The position numbers and the translations under genes were made by a program. Shown piece by piece: positions 17,936 to 27,149 of a stretch of DNA of 64,000 nucleotides (the stretch's first letter is position 1; each line of letters starts with the position of its first letter). The stretch comes from Algoriphagus machipongonensis (GTDB taxonomy: Bacteria > Bacteroidota > Bacteroidia > Cytophagales > Cyclobacteriaceae), in contig NZ_CM001023.1 in NCBI RefSeq assembly GCF_000166275.1, forward strand, positions 4,722,725-4,786,724, read 5' to 3'. Under the pieces are notes generated by a model. It was given only the letters and a program-made list of their open reading frames with translations. It was not told the DNA's origin and ran no database searches.

Positions 17936-19408
17936 TTAATCTTTCGCACTCAGGTTACTTAAAAGTTGCTTCACTTCTATCGAAGGTTCTTTTTTACTTA
18001 GCCAACCAGAAATGGTGTATAATAATAAAGAAACAATAGTAGGCGCACCTATAGAAACTGCCAACAAATCCACTGGGAATAATTTAAGAAGTATAAAAGT
18101 TATCAATCCACCCAGAATAGAAATCACAGCAATTTTTCCATCACTCCGCTTAAATGCCGGCAATAAACCTAAAATCATCGGGATTGCTATTGGCCCCAAC
18201 AAGGCTGCAAACCAAGAGATTATTAAGCCGATAACTCCACCAAAATGAGATGAATTTAAGGCAGTAAGTATGGTCAGAAGGGTAAAACTAAATGTCGTTA
18301 TTCTGGCTAACCTTAAACTTTTCGCCTTTGATAGGATTCTCACTTTAGGAAATAATATTGGTAAAATATCTCTACTGATGACTGCTGATATGGTATTGGA
18401 ATCCGAAGCCGTCATGGAAAGTGTATTCGCAAATAGGGAGGCTAATATCAACCCTACCAGCCCTGCAGGCAAAAATTGTAAGACCAGCTTCCCATAAGAA
18501 AGAGTAGGGTCAGCCAGATTTTCAAAAAATATTGGAGCTGCGAACATTGGGTAGAATAAGATCAAAGGCCAGATGAAATACAATAAAGAGGATAATATTG
18601 CTGCTTTTTTTGCGACGAGCCCTGAAGTTGTAGAAATGAATCTAGTAGCCAAATTCCATGTTCCACCACTATAACTGAAAAAATTAATTACCAACATCAC
18701 TAAGGCAAAACCTAAGGTATATGGATCATGAAAAAACTGGGAGTTTTCAGCTGGCAACCTATCCCATAAAGATACAATGCCTCCAATTCCATCTCCCAAT
18801 TGAACAAGGATCATCACAAACATGGTCAGTCCAGCCAAAACCTGGATTACAAATTGTCCTAAATCATTCCAGACATCCGCCCAAAGTCCCCCAATAGTAA
18901 TATATATCAGTGAAACAAACCCAACCAAGAGCACTCCAAAAGTAATGGAAGAACCACTGAATACATTTAATAAAATTGCGATGGCAGCCAATTTTCCTCC
19001 GGTGTCAAAAACCTTGATCAAGGTGCCTACCCAGGCAATTAATTGCTGGGTGGGTAAATTGTATCTCACTAATAGGTACTCTGTTGGGGACTGAATTCCA
19101 GAAAGTATTCTCAAACGAGACCAACGAGGCGCGATATAAAATGCGGCAATCAACACTGAAATCCCCACAGTAAATGCCCACCACACATAAATTGTAAATC
19201 CATGGGTATAGGCAATGCCTGCGTAGGCGACAAAAACTGCTCCACTATAACCTGAAACATGGTGAGAAATACCGGATAGCCACCAAGGTAATTTTCCTCC
19301 TGCAGTAAAAAAATCAGCAGAATTATTCACCTTGAAATAAGCCCATACACCTATGGATATAAGCATCAGGAAATACAAAGCGAGAATAATCCAATCCAGT
19401 AACTCCAT
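17936..19408 (-). CDS. Sodium:solute symporter (SSS family) of the amino-sugar operon
   Basis: A 490-residue inner-membrane symporter with about 13 membrane segments and SSS-family landmarks. These include the TM1-TM2 region with GGKLPWWLSGISHHVSGYSG, a ligand/sodium-site stretch near residues 40-75, and the ASLFANTLSMTASDSNTISA block in TM8 that contributes the Na2 site in this family. It lies between nagB (3-bp gap) and nagA, so the most likely cargo is GlcNAc, GlcN or a related sugar. This is context inference. The window shows no amino-sugar kinase, so phosphorylation of imported sugar must happen elsewhere. Confidence 0.9.
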   Translation of the reverse strand: MELLDWIILALYFLMLISIGVWAYFKVNNSADFFTAGGKLPWWLSGISHHVSGYSGAVFVAYAGIAYTHGFTIYVWWAFTVGISVLIAAFYIAPRWSRLRILSGIQSPTEYLLVRYNLPTQQLIAWVGTLIKVFDTGGKLAAIAILLNVFSGSSITFGVLLVGFVSLIYITIGGLWADVWNDLGQFVIQVLAGLTMFVMILVQLGDGIGGIVSLWDRLPAENSQFFHDPYTLGFALVMLVINFFSYSGGTWNLATRFISTTSGLVAKKAAILSSLLYFIWPLILFYPMFAAPIFFENLADPTLSYGKLVLQFLPAGLVGLILASLFANTLSMTASDSNTISAVISRDILPILFPKVRILSKAKSLRLARITTFSFTLLTILTALNSSHFGGVIGLIISWFAALLGPIAIPMILGLLPAFKRSDGKIAVISILGGLITFILLKLFPVDLLAVSIGAPTIVSLLLYTISGWLSKKEPSIEVKQLLSNLSAKD

Positions 19409-19411
19409 GAA

Positions 19412-20182
19412 TCAATTAGTAGTGAAATGAAACTGAGGAAGTTTACTTACGGCATCTGCATCAAAATAAAATTTGCACTGAGGATGTGTCATCAAAATGG
19501 AGGCAGGACATGTTTCAGATAGTGGTCCAGTCAAGGTGTTTTTCACTGCTTCACTTTTATTCTTACCCAGTACCACACAAAATAAATTATCTCCAGACAT
19601 CAGAGCTGGAATAGTTAAAGTAAGGGCCTTTCTAGGAACTTTATCTAGGCTTTCAAAGCATCCATCATTCACTTGCTGAGTCCTGCATGCCTGATCCAAT
19701 AACACTTCTTTAATGAATACTGGATCCTGAAAATTCGCAACGGGCGGATCGTTGAAGGCAATATGTCCATTCTCCCCTATTCCCAAGCAAACAATGTCAA
19801 TTGGAGCTTTCTTCAACAAATTTGAATACCACTTGATCTCCAACTCTTGTTTCCCTTGGGTTTGAATCAAATGCACTTCTTTGAAAGGTACTTTGGAGAA
19901 CAAATTCTCTACCAAATACTTGGAAAAAAATTGAGGAGACTCTGGAGGAAGACCAATGTATTCATCCATATGCATAGCCACTACTTTCTCCCATTGGATC
20001 TTTTTGGAATTAGCCAAGTAGTTCAGCATACCAGTTTGAGAGGGGGCTGCAGCAAAAACCATCCTGATTTCTTCTTGTCTTTCCTGAAGATCTACGATAC
20101 ACTTTTCTACCGCTTCTCCTGCCGACTTCCATGTTAAGTCTCTTGTAGAAAATACTTGAATCTCCTGTTGAATTTCTTTCAT
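19412..20182 (-). CDS. nagB: Glucosamine-6-phosphate deaminase
   Basis: A 256-residue isomerase/deaminase converting GlcN-6-phosphate to fructose-6-phosphate and ammonia. The NagB fold signatures are clear: HMDEY with catalytic Asp73, GIGENGHIAFNDPP with Asn138 and the ring-opening His140, and IPALMSGDNLFCVVLGKNKSEA near residues 210-231. In the E. coli enzyme the positions of Asn138 and Asp145 are Asp141 and Glu148; Asn is common in other NagB branches, Asp for Glu less so. It is first in the operon nagB-symporter-nagA, preceded by a plausible promoter at 20243-20271. The short single-domain form differs from the long deaminases common in some Bacteroidota. Confidence 0.92.
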   Translation of the reverse strand: MKEIQQEIQVFSTRDLTWKSAGEAVEKCIVDLQERQEEIRMVFAAAPSQTGMLNYLANSKKIQWEKVVAMHMDEYIGLPPESPQFFSKYLVENLFSKVPFKEVHLIQTQGKQELEIKWYSNLLKKAPIDIVCLGIGENGHIAFNDPPVANFQDPVFIKEVLLDQACRTQQVNDGCFESLDKVPRKALTLTIPALMSGDNLFCVVLGKNKSEAVKNTLTGPLSETCPASILMTHPQCKFYFDADAVSKLPQFHFTTN

Positions 20183-20242
20183 CTCTTGGAATATCTCTTA
20201 ATTCCCCCAAATAGATCTGGCAGATTATCAGGGGCTATTTCT

Positions 20243-20271
20243 TAAATATAAGATATCCTTATTAGATCAAA
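20243..20271 (-). promoter_or_regulatory. Putative promoter of the nag operon
   Basis: On the minus strand a TTTG (20268-20271) is followed, after 17 bp, by TATATTTA (20243-20250). The latter matches seven of the eight positions of the Bacteroidota -7 motif TAnnTTTG. It lies 60 bp upstream of the nagB ATG. AT-rich sequence makes chance matches common. Confidence 0.35.
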
Positions 20272-20327
20272 AGCAATTTCATATTCTGTCTTTTCTATAA
20301 ATTACGGGATATAAAAAAGGTCTTTAC

Positions 20328-20354
20328 ACAAAAAAAAGAGGCCGAAGCCTCTTT
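20328..20354 (-). terminator. Intrinsic terminator of aspS
   Basis: On the minus strand AAAGAGGC, a TTCG tetraloop, then GCCTCTTT (stem arms at 20335-20342 and 20347-20354) is followed by a T-run. The structure begins one base after the aspS stop codon. UUCG-capped GC stems are classic terminators. Confidence 0.9.
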
Positions 20355-20355
20355 A

Positions 20356-22110
20356 TTATTTTTTAATATTCAATTGTATGGAAAGCTCTCCCAGCTGTTC
20401 GGGCGCTATCGAACTTGGTGAATCAATCATCACATCCCTTCCAGAATTATTTTTAGGGAAGGCAATGTAATCTCTAATGGAATCAGAACCACCAAAAATG
20501 GCACATAGCCTATCAAAACCAAATGCAATTCCTCCATGGGGAGGTGCTCCGTATTCGAATGCTTCCATCAAGAATCCAAACTGCTTCTGAGCTTCTTCAT
20601 CAGTGAATCCAAGGTGTTTAAACATCAACTGCTGAGTCGCTCTGTCGTGGATACGAATAGATCCGCCTCCAATTTCAACCCCATTGATCACCAAATCATA
20701 GGCGTTGGCTCTAACAGCCCCTGGATCAGAATCCAATAATGGAATATCTTCTTTCTTGGGTGAGGTAAATGGATGGTGCATCGCATGGTAGCGCTCAGTT
20801 TCCTCGTCCCATTCTAATAATGGAAAATCTACCACCCAAAGTGGTTTAAATACATTTCTATCACGAAGTCCCAAATCCTCGCCCATTTTCAAACGAAGTT
20901 CTGAAAGCTGTTTTCTCACTTTATTAGCATCTCCGCTGAGGATCAACATCAAGTCTCCTGGCTCAGCTTCAAATGCTGATGCCCAAGCTTGTAAATCCTC
21001 CTGAGAATAAAATTTATCTACGGTAGATTTGATCGTTCCATCCGCATTGTATTTGGCGTAAACCATCCCCTTCGCTCCAATCTGAGGTCTTTTGACCCAA
21101 TCAGTTATAGCATCCAGTTGTTTTCTAGTATACTCTGCAGCGCCTTTGGCACAAATCCCTACAACCAATTCTGCATTATCAAATATGCCAAAACCCTTTC
21201 CTTGAGCAAGCTCATTCAGTTCGACAAATTTCATATCGAATCGAAGGTCTGGCTTGTCATTACCATAATACTTCATGGCATCTGCATAAGTCATACGCTT
21301 CACTTCTTCCAGCTCGACCCCTTTGACATTAGCAAATAGGTGTTTGGTCAAGCCTTCAAAAGTTGATAAAATATCTTCCTGCTCCACAAAAGCCATTTCA
21401 CAGTCAATCTGAGTGAATTCTGGCTGGCGATCTGCTCTCAAATCTTCATCACGGAAGCACTTGACAATCTGAAAATACCGGTCAAAACCGGATACCATCA
21501 ACAATTGCTTAAAAGTCTGAGGTGATTGTGGCAAAGCATAAAACTCTCCAGGGTTTACCCTACTTGGAACGACAAAATCTCGGGCTCCCTCAGGAGTGGA
21601 CTTGATTAATACAGGAGTCTCTACTTCCATAAAATGCTCCGCATCCATGTATTTACGAGTCTCTTGCATCATTCTATGTCTCAGATGTAGCTTTTCCCTA
21701 ACCACATTTCTTCTAAGGTCAAGATACCTGTATTTCATGCGAAGCTCCTCACCCCCATCCGTATCATCTTCTATAATAAAAGGAGGAACTTTAGCAGCAT
21801 TTAGAACTTGCAGATCTGTTGCTTTGATCTCGATAGATCCTGTGGGGATTTTATCATTTTTGGAAGTCCGTTCAATGACAGTTCCTGTTGCTTGCACAAC
21901 AAATTCACGGCCTAATTCTGCCGCTTTTTCCAATAGAGCTTTATCCGTAGATCCTTCTTCAAAAATTAATTGGGTAATACCATATCTATCTCTTAGGTCT
22001 ACCCATACGAGACCTCCTTTGTTTCTTACTCGCTGTACCCAGCCAGACAAAGTGACTTCTTGATTGACATGATCTAGGCGTAATTCGCCACAAGTATGCG
22101 TCCTCAGCAT
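20356..22110 (-). CDS. aspS: Aspartyl-tRNA synthetase (bacterial type)
   Basis: Class IIb synthetase of 584 residues that charges tRNA-Asp. The N-terminal OB-fold anticodon-binding domain spans about residues 1-105 ([20 protein letters not shown]). The catalytic core follows, with motif 2 at about residues 219-239 ([19 protein letters not shown]), the bacterial GAD insertion at about 285-415, and motif 3 near residues 530-545 ([16 protein letters not shown]). This is the usual bacterial length. It is transcribed alone and ends in a UUCG terminator. Whether it discriminates tRNA-Asp from tRNA-Asn cannot be decided from sequence here. Confidence 0.97.
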   Translation of the reverse strand: MLRTHTCGELRLDHVNQEVTLSGWVQRVRNKGGLVWVDLRDRYGITQLIFEEGSTDKALLEKAAELGREFVVQATGTVIERTSKNDKIPTGSIEIKATDLQVLNAAKVPPFIIEDDTDGGEELRMKYRYLDLRRNVVREKLHLRHRMMQETRKYMDAEHFMEVETPVLIKSTPEGARDFVVPSRVNPGEFYALPQSPQTFKQLLMVSGFDRYFQIVKCFRDEDLRADRQPEFTQIDCEMAFVEQEDILSTFEGLTKHLFANVKGVELEEVKRMTYADAMKYYGNDKPDLRFDMKFVELNELAQGKGFGIFDNAELVVGICAKGAAEYTRKQLDAITDWVKRPQIGAKGMVYAKYNADGTIKSTVDKFYSQEDLQAWASAFEAEPGDLMLILSGDANKVRKQLSELRLKMGEDLGLRDRNVFKPLWVVDFPLLEWDEETERYHAMHHPFTSPKKEDIPLLDSDPGAVRANAYDLVINGVEIGGGSIRIHDRATQQLMFKHLGFTDEEAQKQFGFLMEAFEYGAPPHGGIAFGFDRLCAIFGGSDSIRDYIAFPKNNSGRDVMIDSPSSIAPEQLGELSIQLNIKK

Positions 22111-22345
22111 GATGTTAGTTTTTTTGGGAGGTCAAAGATAAAGAAATGCCATGGAGTACACCACCTTCTTTTTGGGATTCATTAGGATTCTGTACAATTC
22201 TATGTAAAAAGTGCTCTTCTTCACCCATTTCTTTGAAAGAATTTCAATTTTTTCTTAAGCTTTCCTTCTTCTGAATAAATACTTTACACAAATGATTTGA
22301 AATATGTAGACGGTTGATTTCGTTGGTATGATAGTTGACAAGCCC

Positions 22346-22368
22346 TTTATGCAAGGAAATTGCATAAA
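22346..22368. promoter_or_regulatory. 9-bp perfect inverted repeat upstream of the M23 peptidase
   Basis: TTTATGCAA, five bases, then TTGCATAAA, ending 71 bp before the M23 ATG. An alternative fold pairs 22351-22359 with 22390-22398 around an inner ACTTG/CAAGT stem. It resembles a dimeric-repressor operator, or a 5'-UTR switch if transcription begins upstream. No T-run follows. Confidence 0.4.
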
Positions 22369-22439
22369 AACTTGGAAAAACAAGTCATTTTTCCTTGCTT
22401 GAAAGGTTATTCGATCATCCCAAAAAAGAAAATAAATTA

Positions 22440-23765
22440 ATGAACAAAAAATGGATTGTTGCTGGTTCGCTCATTCTCACCCTCGCAACAGCAGCCCTTT
22501 TCCAGTATTTTGGCTTTTCCCCTGAAAACAAGCCAACTCCAATTCCAACTGAAGAACTGGTTTTAGAAGACACTAATGATGATGTTTTCTTGTATGGAAT
22601 CAATGTCACTGATCTTAATATTGTAGAGGGAACCGTAAGTAAAAATCAAACGCTGGCTACCATCTTAGCGCCTTTCAACGTTCCATATCAAATCATTGAC
22701 GAAATCGCTAAAAAATCCAAAGAGGTTTTTGATGTTCGCGGTATCGCAACCAATAAAAAATTCACAGTACTTACTCCTGCTGATTCAACCATTGCTCAAT
22801 TTTTTATTTATGAACCTAATCCTGTTGAATATGTAGTTTTCAATTTGGACTCCAAGGATATCTACAAAGCAGAAAAGCCAATAGAATTTGTCAAAAGAGA
22901 AGTTGCAGGTGTCATCAGAAAGCACAGCAATCTATCGGACGAAATGACCAATCAGCAGGTCAGTTATGATATCGTCGATCAATTTGCTGATTTGTATGGA
23001 TGGTCTGTTGATTTTGGAGCTTTACAAGAAGGAGACAAGTTCAAAGTCGTTTTTGAAGAGAAAATGATTGAAGGGAATGTAGTTGGTGTAGGAGATATCA
23101 AACTCGCCTATATGGAACACCGAGGAGAGCAATTTCACGCTATTCCATTTGAACAGAATGGGGAAATGAATTTCTTCGATCAAGAAGGAAATAGCCTCAA
23201 AAAGGCATTTCTAAGAGATCCAGTTAAATATACAAGAATCAGTTCCCGTTACAGCAAAAGAAGATTCCACCCTGTACAAAAGCGCTATAAAGCTCACCTT
23301 GGAACGGACTATGCTGCGAGAAGAGGAACCGAAATTAGATCAGTTGGTGATGGATTGGTTACCCATGCAAGTTACACTGGAGGTAATGGAAATTATGTGA
23401 AGATTAAGCATAACGGAACTTACACCACGCAGTACCTGCATATGTCCAAAATAGCAAGTGGTATTAAACCTGGAACTCGCATCAAGCAAGGTCAAGTGAT
23501 TGGTTATGTTGGTAGTACTGGTTTGGCCACCGGCCCACACTTGTGCTTCCGATTCTGGAAAAATGGGAAACAAGAAGATTGGTTGAGAGAGAAAATCCCT
23601 CCTTCCGAGCCAATATTAGCAGCAAATAAGGCCGCCTTTGAGTCAACTAAATTTGAATCTCTTCAACTTTTGGCTAATATCAATTACCCAGGAGAAGGCC
23701 CAAAACTGGTAGCAGAGGTTGAAAAAAATCCAAATGCTGCGACTTTGAAAGCTAAAACGGATTAA
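22440..23765 (+). CDS. M23 (LytM/MepM-like) metallopeptidase with Cys in the HxH site
   Basis: Predicted periplasmic DD-endopeptidase that cuts peptidoglycan cross-links. It is 441 residues from the ATG at 22440; a TTG 15 codons upstream gives an unlikely extension before the hydrophobic signal/anchor MNKKWIVAGSLILTLATAAL. Residues about 55-110 resemble the OapA/LysM-like N-domain of MepM-type enzymes. The LytM domain covers about residues 275-395. The first zinc motif is intact (His286 and Asp290 in HLGTDYA), as is His334 in QYLHMS. The usual GPHLHF motif reads GPHLCF, so the third zinc ligand position (369) is cysteine. That variant is known to me from other Bacteroidota M23 proteins, so the enzyme may still be active. 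It ends at a bidirectional terminator. Confidence 0.9.
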   Translation: MNKKWIVAGSLILTLATAALFQYFGFSPENKPTPIPTEELVLEDTNDDVFLYGINVTDLNIVEGTVSKNQTLATILAPFNVPYQIIDEIAKKSKEVFDVRGIATNKKFTVLTPADSTIAQFFIYEPNPVEYVVFNLDSKDIYKAEKPIEFVKREVAGVIRKHSNLSDEMTNQQVSYDIVDQFADLYGWSVDFGALQEGDKFKVVFEEKMIEGNVVGVGDIKLAYMEHRGEQFHAIPFEQNGEMNFFDQEGNSLKKAFLRDPVKYTRISSRYSKRRFHPVQKRYKAHLGTDYAARRGTEIRSVGDGLVTHASYTGGNGNYVKIKHNGTYTTQYLHMSKIASGIKPGTRIKQGQVIGYVGSTGLATGPHLCFRFWKNGKQEDWLREKIPPSEPILAANKAAFESTKFESLQLLANINYPGEGPKLVAEVEKNPNAATLKAKTD

Positions 23766-23785
23766 TCTTTTACATAAAAAAATTG

Positions 23786-23820
23786 AAAAATGGCTCCAAA
23801 ATGTGTTTGGAGCCATTTTT
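23786..23820. terminator. Bidirectional terminator between the M23 and OmpA genes
   Basis: A 15-bp perfect stem (23786-23800 with 23806-23820; core ATGGCTCCAAA) and a 5-nt loop between convergent genes. T-rich tracts follow on the plus strand and, from the A-run at 23776-23782, on the minus strand. It serves the M23 gene and the first giant-porP-ompA cassette. Confidence 0.85.
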
Positions 23821-23831
23821 TATTTATGATA

Positions 23832-26800
23832 CTTCTACATCACATCGACTTTCTTTTGTCTGCCTGAGTAGGTAAACTGGGACTTGCCCACCCTGAGTTC
23901 GGTCCTTCTGTTCAGCTGGTGCATCGCAGAGGTACAGTCCAGTTCACTGCAGTCGTTCACCGGTTTGGTCTCCCCGAACCAGGTCTCTTCCATTCGCTCC
24001 CCTTCAATGCCACGCTTGGTCAGATAGGCCTTCACCGCATCCGCTCTTCTTTCTGACAGGCTCTGGTTGTATGCATCATCACCTCGCTGGTCGGTATGCC
24101 CCTCGATGTACAGCATCAGGTTCGGCATACGCTTCAGCATGATCGCGGTACGCTCCAGCTCCTTCTTGTGAACACTTCTCAACATGCTCTTGTCAAAGTC
24201 AAAGTAAATCGTCGGGATCTGGGCAATCTCGTCCTGGATTTGCGTGAACAGGTCCTCCGGGTCACAGAAGTCCTTGTCCTTCAACTCCTCGGGAATCTCA
24301 TACTGCTTGCTCGGGTCCGAAAACGCCTCCAGTACCAGTTCCGATCGCCTGTTCAGCTGGTGATCCGTCTCCGGACACGGTACCCCGTCCCCACAGTCAT
24401 TGACCAGCTGCTGCTCCCCGAACCATTCCAGACGGATACGCTCCGCAGGGATGTTGTACTGGGCCATGTATTCGGTCACGGCCTCCGCACGGTTGTTGGA
24501 CAGCGTAATGTTGTATTCGTCACTCGCCCTGGAGTCTGTGTGGGAGCCCACCAGTAAATCCAGGAACTCGTAGCGGTTCATCAGCTCGCCCAGCTTGTCC
24601 AGTACCGGTTTCGCATCTTCCCTGATCTGGTACTTGTCCAGGTCGTAGTACACAATGTCCACATACACCGGCAACTGGTAAGGAATCGGGATCAGCTTAT
24701 ACTCTCGCTTCAACGTGTCCCCCTCAAAGCCCTTCGTGCTGATATCCTCATCGGTGATACTGAAGTAACCCGGCTTGGAGATCTTGATCCCGAAGTCGCT
24801 GTCCGGCTCCAGTTCGGCCGTCAGCTCCCCTTTGGAGTTTCTGCTTGTCTGCACATCCCCGTTATGGGTCTTGTCCCTTAAGGTGGCCAGGTAGCTGTCA
24901 CCGATCACCAGTCCTTCGCAGTCGATCACACGTGCCAGAAACTGCTTGTAAACCTCTGCCACACTGTAAATATCATCCAGTCCCATGCCCCCTTTTCTGT
25001 TCGAGGACAGGTACACTTCCTCTTTTCCTTCCCTCTCCACCTCACGGTAGGCAAAATCATCTGCCAGCGAGTTGACAGGTGAACCCATGTTCATCACATT
25101 GCTCATCCCCGTGGCACTGTAGTCGGCCATGAAGATATCCATGCCTCCCATGCCTTTGTGGCCCGTGGAGCTGAAGTAGAACTTATCCTCTTTGCGGAAC
25201 GCATGGGATTCGTTGCCCGGGGTGTTCACCGGGGAGCCCAGGTTCACCGGGGTCCCGAAGGTCATGTTCTCGTCGTATTCTGAATAGTACAGGTCGGTGC
25301 CGCCCATGCCGCCCGGCATATCCGAGGTGAAGTAAAGTCTTTTTGCCGCCTCGTCCACATAGGGATTCATCACCGCATAGCCGATCGAATCGTTGAACGG
25401 GACAGCTGTAAAGCCCGTCAGCGTACCGTCTTCGTTCACCTTGCTGTAATAGATCTCCGGCTGTACCACGATGTCACGGGTCTTCTTCACTTTCGTGATC
25501 CCTCGGGTCACCGAGTAAAAAAGCATCCCCGATTCCTTGGCAAAGCTCGGGTCGGAAAAATTGTAGGTGTCCGGGATATTCGATACCACTTCACTCACAT
25601 TCCCTTCTGTATCCTGCTTATACACCGAAAAATATTCCCGGTCGGTATAATCCTGTTTCTCTTCACTGAAAATCTTGTTTCTTCCGTCGATTCGAAGGCT
25701 CGGCATCTTGCTCGGATAAGTCCCGCCACGGTCGGAAACAAAGTACCTGTTGCCCGAGCCGTCCACGGCCATCTCAAAGTCTGAGCCGCTGGAGTTCAGT
25801 CCTTCCACGCCTTCCACCTTCAGCTTTCGCCTGCTCTGAACATTCAGAAGCTCTTCCACCTGAATGCTGTCCCCGCTCACTCCCTTGCTCTCCAGAATGC
25901 TCTTCGCCTCGGATAGCTGGTCGGTCAGCTGACCATACCGCAACAGCTGCATATAGTCTCCCGGTGTAGCCTCATCGTATTCCGATACCGTCGTCTTCCA
26001 CCAGTCATAGCTGTTGTCATAGTCACGCAGGACTTCATAGGCCTGCGCCGTCTTCTTTGCCGCCTCATACGTCGGCTTCTTCGCATAGGCTTCCTGATAC
26101 ACTTCCACCGCATGCTGGTAGTTCATCAGCTCCATCTGCTCGTCGGCATAGCGTATCTTGCTCTTCTGTGCCTCCGTGGTTCCCACTGTTACCAGTGTCA
26201 TTGCCGCGGCTATACTCAATATCGTCAATGTCTTTTTCATAATCAGAACCATCTTTGGTTTTTCATTGCTGCTTTTCTAGGGGTCATGTAGAAGCCTACT
26301 GACAGCTCATGGGAGTTGTTCTTGTAGTTGCTCAGTACGTTCAGGTTATGGTCATACGCATAACCCAGTCTCAGACGGTCCGTCGCAAAAATCTCGATGA
26401 TCGCCGCCACCGCGTTCCGGTTGTTCAGGTTCTCGGCAAGGTTGTCGTTCCAGATCTTTACGTTGCTCCGGTAACTTCCTCCAAGCCAGATCCTGTCGTA
26501 AAACAGAAACATCGCGTTCAGATCGTAGTTCGTCGGGGCTCCCTTCACTTCCTTGATCAGGAAGCTCGGCTTGAACTGTACCTGATCGGAGAAGGGGATC
26601 ATCACACCCGCGGTCAGGTAATAGTGAAAATCATGATAGGCCAGCGCAACATCCTCTTTCTCCAAAGCCTTGCTCCCTACCATGTTGTACATACTGAAGC
26701 CCGCATAAAATCGGTCCGTATGGAAAAACAAACCCGTGTTCAGGTTCGGGGTCATCAGGTTGATACGTCCGTCGGGTATCTCGCTGTCAGGATAATCGTT

Positions 26801-27149
26801 CGGATCCAGCATGCTCCCGTCTATCGAATACTGGCTGAAACCAGCACTCACTCCAAGACCCAGCCAGCTCTTCGCTCCCGTCTGGATTCGATAAGCATAC
26901 GTCAACAGACCTCCGGTCGTCTTCGCAGGACCCAGATTGTCGCTCATAAAACTCACCCCAAAGCCCATCGTTCCCTCGTTCGCCGCCAAATCAGCCGTCA
27001 CCGTGAACGTCTCAGGCGCTCCCGGAAAATTGATCCACTGGCTGCGGTACGTGCTCTGGATATAGGGCTCGCCCTTGTAACCCGCATAACCCGGATTGAT
27101 GTGCAACCCGTTGAAAATGTACTGGCTGAACTGCGGAAGCTGTTGGCCA
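23832..27149. repeat. 3,318-bp direct repeat, copy 1 (porP-ompA module)
   Basis: This segment recurs at 56293-59610 in the same orientation, shifted by exactly 32,461 bp. All lines I compared are identical, and the two OmpA proteins agree throughout. The left edge is 3 bp beyond the ompA stop; the right edge is at the signal-peptide end of porP. There are no terminal inverted repeats or target duplications. A hand-counted 60-bp line (23941) has 34 G/C, richer than the neighbours. Confidence 0.95.
23835..26240 (-). CDS. PorE-like OmpA-family protein with two OmpA domains (copy 1)
   Basis: Predicted cell-envelope protein of about 801 residues. The chosen ATG (26240) starts MKKTLTILSIAAAMTL and follows the porP stop by 2 bp; an ATG four codons upstream (26252) overlaps porP. 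Domain order, numbered from 26252, is: signal peptide to about 29; helical TPR-like segment about 33-120; WD40/PD40 beta-propeller about 150-420 with FYFSSTGHKGMGGMD-type blades; carboxypeptidase-regulatory domain about 435-515; OmpA domain 1 about 529-645; OmpA domain 2 about 679-790. The first four parts plus one OmpA domain are the PorE layout of the type IX secretion system; the second OmpA domain is extra. Both OmpA domains keep peptidoglycan-binding residues (HTDSRASDEYN, HTDQRGDDAYN, LSxxRAxxV) and a Cys pair. It ends the cassette and likely anchors the PorP-like protein or its substrate to peptidoglycan. Confidence 0.92.
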   Translation of the reverse strand: MKKTLTILSIAAAMTLVTVGTTEAQKSKIRYADEQMELMNYQHAVEVYQEAYAKKPTYEAAKKTAQAYEVLRDYDNSYDWWKTTVSEYDEATPGDYMQLLRYGQLTDQLSEAKSILESKGVSGDSIQVEELLNVQSRRKLKVEGVEGLNSSGSDFEMAVDGSGNRYFVSDRGGTYPSKMPSLRIDGRNKIFSEEKQDYTDREYFSVYKQDTEGNVSEVVSNIPDTYNFSDPSFAKESGMLFYSVTRGITKVKKTRDIVVQPEIYYSKVNEDGTLTGFTAVPFNDSIGYAVMNPYVDEAAKRLYFTSDMPGGMGGTDLYYSEYDENMTFGTPVNLGSPVNTPGNESHAFRKEDKFYFSSTGHKGMGGMDIFMADYSATGMSNVMNMGSPVNSLADDFAYREVEREGKEEVYLSSNRKGGMGLDDIYSVAEVYKQFLARVIDCEGLVIGDSYLATLRDKTHNGDVQTSRNSKGELTAELEPDSDFGIKISKPGYFSITDEDISTKGFEGDTLKREYKLIPIPYQLPVYVDIVYYDLDKYQIREDAKPVLDKLGELMNRYEFLDLLVGSHTDSRASDEYNITLSNNRAEAVTEYMAQYNIPAERIRLEWFGEQQLVNDCGDGVPCPETDHQLNRRSELVLEAFSDPSKQYEIPEELKDKDFCDPEDLFTQIQDEIAQIPTIYFDFDKSMLRSVHKKELERTAIMLKRMPNLMLYIEGHTDQRGDDAYNQSLSERRADAVKAYLTKRGIEGERMEETWFGETKPVNDCSELDCTSAMHQLNRRTELRVGKSQFTYSGRQKKVDVM

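Noticed and set aside
22395..22439. Upstream TTG start for the M23 peptidase
   Set aside because: It adds a charged extension before a good signal sequence, while the ATG at 22440 gives a normal N-terminus.
24096..24557. A 153-codon plus-strand frame opposite ompA, repeated at 56557-57018
   Set aside because: Antisense shadow of the OmpA domains; its exact repetition only reflects the duplicated module.
23832..27149. Insertion sequence or composite transposon as the cause of the duplicated module
   Set aside because: No transposase, no terminal inverted repeats and no target-site duplication at either pair of edges; the edges coincide with gene features.
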